A stretch of 38,416 nt of DNA, from assembly GCA_000381625.1 (NCBI GenBank), contig KB906767.1, forward strand, positions 5,832,801-5,871,216. Direction: 5' to 3'. Below the pieces are notes generated by a model, which had not been told where the DNA came from, ran no database searches, and saw only the letters and a program-made list of their open reading frames with translations. Positions 25,724 through 32,254 of this stretch are shown piece by piece. Within the stretch, counting starts at the first letter, position 1. Every line of letters starts with the position of its first letter. This DNA comes from Bryobacterales bacterium KBS 96 (GTDB lineage: Bacteria > Acidobacteriota > Terriglobia > Bryobacterales > Bryobacteraceae). The translations under genes and the position numbers were made by a program.

Positions 25724-27091
25724 ATGTCTTCTTTCTGGGGTAACACCCGTTTCCTGCTCGCTTCTTGTATTCTTGCTGCAATCGCCAGCGCCGCCGCGGT
25801 CGCCCAGACAGCGCCCTATCGGACGACGTCCGCCGAGAACCAGCGCACTGCCTGGTATCGCGATGCTAAATTCGGCATGTTCATCCACTGGGGGCCATAT
25901 TCTCTTGCCAGTGTAGAGGCATCGTGGCCCATCATGCGCCCTTCAGCGCAATTTCCCATCACGCAAGCGGAGTACACAGCCCTGCCGGCTCGCTTTAATC
26001 CCGTTCATTTCGATCCCTATGCGTGGGTTGCTCTGGCAAAAGCCGCCGGCCAGCGTTATATGGTGTTCACCACCAAGCACCATGACGGCTTCTGCATGTT
26101 TGACTCTTCTTATACCGACTACAAAATCACCAAAACGCCTTATGGGAAGGACATTGTTGCTCAGTTGGCGGAGGCCTGTCACCGCGAGCAAATGCCGATC
26201 GGCTTCTACTACTCGCCGCCGGATATGCACAATCCCAATTTTCGAGATACCTCGCTGCCCGCCAGCAAAAACTGGAACGGGGAGCCCACGCGCCCCGAAT
26301 GGCCGGTCTATCTCGATTACATGGAACTGCAGCTTCGCGAGCTTCTGACTCACTATGGCGATGTGGCGCTGATCTGGTTCGACGGCCTTTACCATCAGGA
26401 AAAATACGATGGCGTCCGCATGGCGCGCGCTATTCACGAACTGCAGCCGCGAACGCTGATCAACAACCGCATCGGCATACCCGGCGATTTTGAAACTCCC
26501 GAGCAATTTCTACCGAAAACGATTCCGGTGAAAGGCCACGAACTCGATTTCAATCACCGTGAGGCGGGTTCGAAACCGGGAGAAGTGCCGGCGCCCGAAG
26601 ATTTTCGTCTTTGGGAAACCTGCATGACCATCAATAACACCTGGGCCTACAACAAGAATGATCGCGATTTCAAATCCGCGAAAGATTTGATCCGAACCTT
26701 AATTTCAGTCGCGGCCAAGGGCGGTAATTTCCTGCTGAACGTTGGGCCCGAGCCGGACGGAACCATTCAGCCTGAATTTCAAGAGCGGCTGCGGACCATC
26801 GGCAAGTGGTTATCCGTGAACGGCGACGCCATTTACGGAACGACCTACGGGCCTCTGCAGAACCTTTCATTCGGCCGCACCACCGCAAAAGGCCGCAACG
26901 TATACCTTCATGTTTTCGACTGGCAAGATCAGCTAACGGTTCCGGGTCTTTCGGACAAAGTAGAATCGGTCACCGCGCTCGCCACTCAGAAGCCGGTTCC
27001 GTTCCATCAAAACGGCGATCAAGTCGTAATTGATGCCAAGGGGATACAGCCCGATCCCTATGCCACCGTGTTCCGGTTGCAAATGCGTTAG
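25724..27091 (+). CDS. Secreted alpha-L-fucosidase, GH29 (Sec signal)
   Basis: The 455-residue protein starts with a Sec-type signal peptide (LLASCILAAIASAAAVAQ). Its GH29 barrel shows WYRDAKFGMFIHWGPYS, VFTTKHHDGFCMFDS (His119-His120) and IGFYYSPPD. The nucleophile motif is VALIWFDGLY (Asp220), and AAKGGNFLLNVGPEPDGTI is the C-terminal barrel signature. A beta-sandwich follows at about 350-455. It releases L-fucose from glycans or glycopeptides outside the inner membrane. The second GH29 gene begins 18 nt after the stop, so the two are co-transcribed. Confidence 0.95.
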   Translation: MSSFWGNTRFLLASCILAAIASAAAVAQTAPYRTTSAENQRTAWYRDAKFGMFIHWGPYSLASVEASWPIMRPSAQFPITQAEYTALPARFNPVHFDPYAWVALAKAAGQRYMVFTTKHHDGFCMFDSSYTDYKITKTPYGKDIVAQLAEACHREQMPIGFYYSPPDMHNPNFRDTSLPASKNWNGEPTRPEWPVYLDYMELQLRELLTHYGDVALIWFDGLYHQEKYDGVRMARAIHELQPRTLINNRIGIPGDFETPEQFLPKTIPVKGHELDFNHREAGSKPGEVPAPEDFRLWETCMTINNTWAYNKNDRDFKSAKDLIRTLISVAAKGGNFLLNVGPEPDGTIQPEFQERLRTIGKWLSVNGDAIYGTTYGPLQNLSFGRTTAKGRNVYLHVFDWQDQLTVPGLSDKVESVTALATQKPVPFHQNGDQVVIDAKGIQPDPYATVFRLQMR

Positions 27092-27109
27092 GGCACGGGA
27101 GATCAACAA

Positions 27110-28531
27110 ATGAATCGAAGAAAATTTAACTCACTAATCGGCTTAGGCGCTCTCTCCACCGGTCATGCCTTTGCGGCGCCGGCACGGAAATTCGAACCTA
27201 CCTGGGACTCGCTCGACACTCACAAAGTCCCCGAATGGTTCCAGGATGCGAAGTTTGGCATCTTCATCCACTGGGGTCTCTATTCCGTTCCGGCCTGGGC
27301 TCCGCCGACCGGTGAACTGGGCAAGGTCGATTGGACCAAGTGGTTCGAGGATAATCCCTACGCCGAGTGGTACCTGAACTCTCTGCGCATCACCGGCTCG
27401 CCGACCTACGAGCACCATATCAAAACGTACGGCAAGAACTTCGATTATTACCAGTTCGCCGGGAAATTCAACGAGGGCACGCAACAATGGCGGCCGGAGC
27501 AATGGGCGGCGTTGTTCCGCAAGACCGGCGCCCGCTATGCCGTGTTGACGACGAAGCATCACGATGGGTTCCGCCTCTGGCCGTCGAAAGTTCAGAACCC
27601 GCATGCGAACGGCCGGCAGCTCTCGGCGAAGCGGGACTTGGTTGGCGATCTCACCTCGGCAGTGCGCGCGTCGGGCTTAAAAATGGGGCTGTACTATTCC
27701 GGCGGCCTCGATTGGACGTTCACGAGCCAGCCGATCCGGAACCGCAAGGATTTGATGGATCGCGTGCCGCAATCGGAAGAATACGCGCATTACGCCGACG
27801 CCCACTGGCGTGAGTTGATCGACCGATACCAGCCGTCCGTGCTCTGGAACGACATCAGCTACCCGAAGCTGGGCCAAATTCCACAGATCTTCGCGCAGTA
27901 TTACAACACCGTGCCGGATGGCGTCATCAACAACCGTTTCGGCGTGCCGTTCTCCGATTACACAACCCCGGAGTATGCCAAGTACGACAAAATCACGCAG
28001 AAGAAATGGGAATCGTGCCGCGGCCTGGGGTTCAGCTTTGGCTATAACCAGGTCGAAGGTCCCGAGCAGGTGATTGCTCCGGACAAGCTTGTCGCTTTGC
28101 TTGTGGATATCGTCAGCAAGAATGGCAATCTGTTGCTGAACATTGGGCCGAAATACAACGGGGCCATCTCGGACATTCAGCTCGACCGTCTGCATAAGCT
28201 GGGCGCGTGGCTCGATACGAACGGCGAAGGAATTTTCGGTTCGCGCCCCTGGACACGGCCATCCGCGACGGCCCCGGATGGAACCGATGTGCGCTTCACG
28301 CGTAAAGGCGACAGTCTCTATGCATTTTTCCTGGCGCGCCCTCGCGGTGAGACACTCACCTTGCCGTCGATGCGCGCCGCGGAAGGAACCACGGCTCGTA
28401 TTCTAGGAACATCGCTGGCGGTCTCCATTTCTCAGCGAGGCAAAGACTTGGTGCTCGCCTCGCAAGGCCCGCTGCCGGCGGGATATGCCATAACGGCTCG
28501 CATCACTCCGCCGCCATCGCCCATTGCGTGA
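27110..28531 (+). CDS. Secreted alpha-L-fucosidase-like GH29 (Tat-like signal)
   Basis: This 473-residue GH29 differs in sequence and signal from its neighbour. Its N-terminus MNRRKFNSLIGLGALS has twin Arg at residues 3-4 in a Tat-like context, followed by HAFAAPA. Barrel motifs include WFQDAKFGIFIHWGLYSVPAWAP, VLTTKHHDGFRLW, MGLYYSGGLDWTF, and SVLWNDISYP with nucleophile Asp248. KNGNLLLNIGP ends the barrel and a C-terminal sandwich completes the protein. The WND/insertion pattern is closer to the broad-specificity GH29 subgroup, so linkage preference probably differs from the first enzyme. Confidence 0.93.
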   Translation: MNRRKFNSLIGLGALSTGHAFAAPARKFEPTWDSLDTHKVPEWFQDAKFGIFIHWGLYSVPAWAPPTGELGKVDWTKWFEDNPYAEWYLNSLRITGSPTYEHHIKTYGKNFDYYQFAGKFNEGTQQWRPEQWAALFRKTGARYAVLTTKHHDGFRLWPSKVQNPHANGRQLSAKRDLVGDLTSAVRASGLKMGLYYSGGLDWTFTSQPIRNRKDLMDRVPQSEEYAHYADAHWRELIDRYQPSVLWNDISYPKLGQIPQIFAQYYNTVPDGVINNRFGVPFSDYTTPEYAKYDKITQKKWESCRGLGFSFGYNQVEGPEQVIAPDKLVALLVDIVSKNGNLLLNIGPKYNGAISDIQLDRLHKLGAWLDTNGEGIFGSRPWTRPSATAPDGTDVRFTRKGDSLYAFFLARPRGETLTLPSMRAAEGTTARILGTSLAVSISQRGKDLVLASQGPLPAGYAITARITPPPSPIA

Positions 28532-28566
28532 TGAAGCGCCGAGGCGGAGCCGCGAGTTGTCAGGTT

Positions 28567-28609
28567 GTGGCGCACCCATTCATCGTGCTGCGGGCAGTTC
28601 ACTGCCCGC
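28567..28609 (+). repeat. REP-like element A (GTGG head plus hairpin)
   Basis: The element begins GTGGCGCAC, with GCAC pairing to GTGC 9 nt later. A second perfect 9-bp hairpin follows (GCGGGCAGT at 28590-28598 with ACTGCCCGC at 28601-28609). The head is shared with elements at 30528 and 31941, while the second hairpin differs in sequence but keeps its pairing. It lies in the short convergent gap between the second fucosidase and pckG, where it may also help terminate transcription. Confidence 0.75.
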
Positions 28610-28640
28610 TTCTCGGCAGCCGGAAAGCATCCCTGGTCTG

Positions 28641-30461
28641 CTACAACCTACAAATCAATAACTCCCGCTCGTAAATCATCTCCGGTGGTAAGTGGTCATG
28701 TAGCACAATAAATAACTCCTCATGACCGATAACTTCGCTCTTCCACGCAGCCCGATCCACATTCTGTAACTCTTCAAACTTCTGCTTGGGAAAGTCGAGG
28801 CCCTTCCAGTCGATATCGGAATACTGCGGCGTCCACCCGATCGGCGTCTCCTGCCCATGCGTCCGGCCGTGTACCCGGTCGACAATCCACTTCAGCACGC
28901 GCATGTTGTCGCGAAAGCCCGGCCAGAGAAACTGGCCTTCCGCATCTTTGCGGAACCAGTTCACATGGAACAGCCGCGGCGTCACGCTCAGCGTGCGCTG
29001 CATCTTGATCCAGTGCCGGAAATAGTCGCCCATATGATAGCCGCAGAAAGGCAGCATCGCCATCGGATCGCGCCGCACTTTGCCTACCGTGCCCGTGGCC
29101 GCCGCCGTCATCTCCGACCCCATCGTGGCGCCCATGTACACGCCCGCGCTCCAGTTGAACGCCTGGTACACCAGCGGAATCGTGCTCGCCCGCCGCCCGC
29201 CAAAAATAATGGCGCCGATCGGCACACCGTTCGGATCTTCCCACGCCGGATCGATCGTCGGACACTGCGAAGCAGGAGCCGTAAACCGCGCGTTCGGGTG
29301 CGCCGCCTTTGCTCCGGTCTGCTTCGCGATCTCCGGCGTCCATCGGTTGCCCTGCCAGTCGAGACACTCGGCCGGCGGCTCGTCCGTCATGCCTTCCCAC
29401 CATACGCCGCCGTCGGGCGTCAGCGCGACATTCGTAAAAATGCTGTTGCGCGAAAGCGTCGCCATGGCGTTCGGATTCGTCTTTTTCGACGTGCCCGGCG
29501 CCACTCCGAAGAATCCCGCTTCCGGATTGATCGCCCGCAGGCGCCCGTCCTTGTCGGGCCGTATCCAGGCGATGTCGTCTCCTACCGTCAGCACCTTCCA
29601 GCCTTCGAAGCCCTTCGGCGGAATCATCATCGCGAAATTCGTCTTGCCGCACGCGCTCGGAAATGCCGCCGCTACGTAGGTCTTCTCGCCGTCCGGACTC
29701 TCCACGCCGGCGACAAGCATGTGCTCCGCCATCCAGCCTTCGTCGCGCGCCATATTCGACGCGATGCGCAGCGCGAAGCACTTCTTCCCCAGCAGCGCAT
29801 TCCCGCCATAGCCCGATCCATAGGACCAGATCTCGCGCGCTTCCGGAAAATGGACGATGTATTTCTCTTTATTGCACGGCCACGGGACGTCTTTCTTTCC
29901 GTTCACGAGCGGCGCGCCCACGCTGTGCATGCACGGCACAACGCGCTTCTCGTCGCGGTCGATCAGCTTAAACACGGGCATCCCGATGCGCGTCATAATG
30001 CGCATGCTCACTACCACGTAGGGCGAATCCGTCAACTGCACGCCAATCTGCGACATCGGCGATCCGACCGGCCCCATGCTGAACGGCAGAACGTACATGG
30101 TGCGCCCTTGCATGCAGCCTCGGAACAGGGTCTTCAACTTGCGCCGCATCACGTACGGGTCTTCCCAGTTGTTCGTCGGCCCGGCGCTATCCCGCGAGAG
30201 CGAGCAGATGAACGTGCGATCCTCGACGCGCGCGACATCGGCGGCATCGGAGCGGGCATAGTAACATCCCGGCCACAACTTCTGATTCAGCTTGATGAGC
30301 GTGCCGCTCGCGACCATTTCGGCATACAACCGGTCGCGTTCTTCTTCGGACCCATCCACCCAATGAATCGCGGCGGGCTTGGTCAACTCCGCCATCTTGT
30401 CCACCCATCGCAACAGGTGCTTGTTCTCGCTCAACGGAACTGCATGGTTTCGATGTTTCAT
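28641..30461 (-). CDS. pckG: Phosphoenolpyruvate carboxykinase (GTP)
   Basis: This 606-residue cytoplasmic enzyme converts oxaloacetate plus GTP to PEP, the entry step of gluconeogenesis. GTP-type hallmarks are present: [37 protein letters not shown], the kinase-1 P-loop FPSACGKTN (about 267-275, with the reactive Cys271), [10 protein letters not shown] (metal Asp), [14 protein letters not shown] and [16 protein letters not shown] 30461 is chosen over 30500 because the aligned decayed copy at 31884 begins at the same Met and diverges just upstream. REP-like elements lie on both sides. It is divergent from the unrecognised gene at 30679. Confidence 0.96.
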   Translation of the reverse strand: MKHRNHAVPLSENKHLLRWVDKMAELTKPAAIHWVDGSEEERDRLYAEMVASGTLIKLNQKLWPGCYYARSDAADVARVEDRTFICSLSRDSAGPTNNWEDPYVMRRKLKTLFRGCMQGRTMYVLPFSMGPVGSPMSQIGVQLTDSPYVVVSMRIMTRIGMPVFKLIDRDEKRVVPCMHSVGAPLVNGKKDVPWPCNKEKYIVHFPEAREIWSYGSGYGGNALLGKKCFALRIASNMARDEGWMAEHMLVAGVESPDGEKTYVAAAFPSACGKTNFAMMIPPKGFEGWKVLTVGDDIAWIRPDKDGRLRAINPEAGFFGVAPGTSKKTNPNAMATLSRNSIFTNVALTPDGGVWWEGMTDEPPAECLDWQGNRWTPEIAKQTGAKAAHPNARFTAPASQCPTIDPAWEDPNGVPIGAIIFGGRRASTIPLVYQAFNWSAGVYMGATMGSEMTAAATGTVGKVRRDPMAMLPFCGYHMGDYFRHWIKMQRTLSVTPRLFHVNWFRKDAEGQFLWPGFRDNMRVLKWIVDRVHGRTHGQETPIGWTPQYSDIDWKGLDFPKQKFEELQNVDRAAWKSEVIGHEELFIVLHDHLPPEMIYERELLICRL

Positions 30462-30527
30462 AAAGACGCCAGAACCATAATCGTACGCGGTGCACCTCAC
30501 GATTTCTTAAGTTGTTGCTGATCATCG

Positions 30528-30621
30528 GTGGCGCACGCTTCAGCGTTCTGCCATGGGCTTCAGTCCATGGTTTGGGCGGAGCGTGCTGAAACTCGCACCA
30601 GCACGCTGAAGCATGCGCCAC
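30528..30621. repeat. REP-like element B, an inverted pair (REPIN-like), upstream of pckG
   Basis: GTGGCGCACGCTTCAGCGT (30528-30546) recurs as its reverse complement at 30603-30621 with 18 of 19 bases matching. Each arm carries its own small hairpin (ACGCTTCAGCGT). Between the arms are CCATGG repeated palindromically (30551-30556 and 30565-30570) and an 8-bp stem AGCGTGCT/AGCACGCT (30580-30587 and 30600-30607). Two inverted GTGG-headed REPs about 55 bp apart are the REPIN layout known from RAYT systems. It lies between pckG and the gene at 30679 and could affect both 5' regions. Confidence 0.8.
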
Positions 30622-30667
30622 GCCGCTGCTGCGCCGCCCGCAAGATCGTCCTATCATTTAGGGACAA

Positions 30668-30673
30668 GGGAGG
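30668..30673 (+). promoter_or_regulatory. Shine-Dalgarno that fixes the start at 30679
   Basis: GGGAGG lies 5 nt before a GTG at 30679. The longer in-frame reading from 30613 begins inside the REP-like arm and has no such site, so GTG 30679 is preferred. Confidence 0.8.
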
Positions 30674-30678
30674 TCGCC

Positions 30679-31572
30679 GTGTTATCCAACGATCCTGTTC
30701 TTGTGCCCCATCCCGAAAAACTGATGCCTCTGCTGAACACCAGAACCGTTCTAAATCTGGGCGGCATCTGGGGCGCGTTAAGCTCCGGTCAGACCGTAAT
30801 GGCCTCCGACGGACGCCGCTTCATCTGGTCCGCGGACAGCATGACGGTCGTTTACTCGCAACAAGGGAAATTCTATTCGCAAACCGCGAAAGGCTTTGCA
30901 GGCGAAGTCCGCACTGCGCCGATGGTTCAGGCCGGTCGAAGCGCAACGTTCATGGCGCGGGTTGCGGAGGTCGAGGTCAAACTGCTGATGGGCATTGTTG
31001 CCGGGGCCAGCGCAGTGGGCTTTGCGGCGGTCATCGGCACGGAAGTTCTGGAGTTTGTCGTCGAGAACCGTGAAAACTTCAACAAGTGGAACGAGCAACT
31101 CCGCGCCGTGCTCAAGGCGCGAAGCTTTCTTAAGATCCATACGCCGGTGATGTACGATAAACTCTTCGATTCCGTATTGAAGCAAGTCTACCGGGACGTC
31201 AAGGGCAAATTGCCGGATGCCATCACGCCCGAAATAGTGGCCTTCGGCGTCGGCGTCATCGTGGGAAGCGTCGGGAAGAAATTAGCCGCCGGGCGCTTCT
31301 CGCTGCTGGTCGTCCTCTTCGCGGTTGTGGAGCAACTCGCCGTCCGGTTCACGCTGTCGGTTGTGCCAGGAGCGCTAACACTGACGAAGGAGCAGTACGC
31401 GAAATTGGCGGAAGAGATCGTCCGCAAGTTGCGCGAAGCGGGCGTCACGCTGGAAGATTCGGATGCAAAGCGCATCATCGACGAAGTGCAACAACATCCC
31501 AAAGAAGTAAAACAAGCATTCGAGATGCTGAAATCCGCGTTCCAAAGCCACGTACAAACGCAAGCACGCTAA
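30679..31572 (+). CDS. Unrecognised protein with membrane segments, flanked by pckG and its decayed copy
   Basis: This 297-residue protein starts at GTG 30679. The N-terminal 80 residues look like a soluble beta-rich region (LVPHPEKLMPLLNTRTVLNL, FIWSADSMTVVYSQQGKFYS). They are followed by two hydrophobic stretches (about 98-120 LLMGIVAGASAVGFAAVIG and 188-225 IVAFGVGVIVGS...LLVVLFAVVEQ) and a charged helical C-terminus (EQYAKLAEEIVRKLREAGV, AKRIIDEVQQHPKEVKQAF). Hydrophobic segments bracketed by charged helices would suit a membrane-active or toxin/effector-type protein, but no family is recognised. It sits in the interval between pckG and the pckG fragment, with REP-like elements on both sides. 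Confidence 0.65.
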   Translation: MLSNDPVLVPHPEKLMPLLNTRTVLNLGGIWGALSSGQTVMASDGRRFIWSADSMTVVYSQQGKFYSQTAKGFAGEVRTAPMVQAGRSATFMARVAEVEVKLLMGIVAGASAVGFAAVIGTEVLEFVVENRENFNKWNEQLRAVLKARSFLKIHTPVMYDKLFDSVLKQVYRDVKGKLPDAITPEIVAFGVGVIVGSVGKKLAAGRFSLLVVLFAVVEQLAVRFTLSVVPGALTLTKEQYAKLAEEIVRKLREAGVTLEDSDAKRIIDEVQQHPKEVKQAFEMLKSAFQSHVQTQAR

Positions 31573-31656
31573 ATGATCATTTGGCGAGGCCGCCCCACAA
31601 AAATAAAGGAAATTCGGGAAGGAAGCACTCATTCGCCAATCGCGGCAACGCACAAA

Positions 31657-31884
31657 CTAGCGGCCCTCGACTCGCGCGACATCGGCCGCATCGGAGCCGG
31701 CGTAATAACACCCAGGCCACAGCTTCTGATTCAATTTGATCTCGCCATACAACCCGTCGCGTTCTTCTTCGGACCCATCCACCCAATGAATCGCGGCGGG
31801 CTTGGTCAACTCCGCCGTCTTGTCCACTCATCGCAACAGGTGCTTGTTCTCGCTCAACGGAACTGCATGGTTTCGATGTTTCAT
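31657..31884 (-). pseudogene. Decayed copy of the 5' end of pckG
   Basis: Read on the minus strand, codons 1 to about 76 align with the start of the intact pckG (30461). The first 18 codons are identical in protein ([18 protein letters not shown]). Codon 19, Trp in pckG, is a TGA stop (31828-31830). The match continues ([20 protein letters not shown]...[14 protein letters not shown]), with a 21-nt in-frame deletion where pckG codes about seven residues after YAE, and ends at a TAG (31657-31659). The two are near-identical in DNA over the first 100 bases. No full-length product is possible. Confidence 0.92.
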
Positions 31885-31933
31885 AGAGACGGACTGATCG
31901 TATAACAACGGCCGCCGGCACGAGTGGGCTAAC

Positions 31934-32194
31934 TTAAGGTGTGGCGCACGCACTCTTGCGTGCCGCGTCGAGACTTTCTCGACGCTTGCACTCAGCGGGA
32001 TTGGTCTCAATGTATGCTCTTATGCGCTCGAATTCGGCTTGGTCTCGTACCAAGTGGTGGTCGTAAGACTCCTTCTGCCAGAAGGGCTCTCCGGTTCGCC
32101 CCAGGAGTTGATTGGCCTCTCGCGCGGTAGCAAAGTAAGGAAGAGCTGCAGAAAACAGAGCAAATCGAGCAGCAGAAGCAGCCGGAGCTTTCTC
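31934..32194 (-). pseudogene. C-terminal remnant of a REP-associated tyrosine transposase (RAYT)
   Basis: Minus-strand frame, open from about 32194 to the TAA at 31934. It includes LPYFATAREANQLLGRTGEP, FWQKESYDHHLVRDQAEFER and IRAYIETNP. This block is the RAYT (Y1_Tnp) C-terminal half, with the ESYDH-x-VRD segment and the IRAYIE-x-NP tail. The N-terminal half with the H-x-H metal site is absent, cut off near the end of the permease gene at 32255, so the protein cannot be active. Codons after AECKRR run straight through REP-like element C. RAYTs mobilise REP elements and are single-copy domesticated genes in many bacteria. Confidence 0.85.
31941..31985 (+). repeat. REP-like element C, two tandem hairpins
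   Basis: The element begins GTGGCGCACGCA. Hairpin one is GCACGCA/TGCGTGC (31946-31952 and 31957-31963, loop CTCT). Hairpin two is GCGTCGAGA/TCTCGACGC (31965-31973 and 31977-31985, loop CTT); both stems are perfect. It lies at the 3' end of the RAYT remnant and is in the same position relative to the pckG fragment as element B is to pckG (about 55-65 bp upstream of the ATG). Confidence 0.85.
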
Positions 32195-32254
32195 CTAAGC
32201 CTCTTCGCGGCGCCGGCCTTGCAGACTCGTCACCTGAAAACGGTTCCTAAGAGG

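Noticed and set aside
28857-30521. 554-codon plus-strand frame opposite pckG
   Set aside because: Composition is Arg/His/Ala-rich with no family, and it is antisense to an unmistakable PEP carboxykinase; a GC-rich shadow frame.
31577-31921. 114-codon minus-strand frame over the pckG fragment
   Set aside because: It is out of frame with pckG; the recognisable peptide lies in the broken frame, so this is a by-product.
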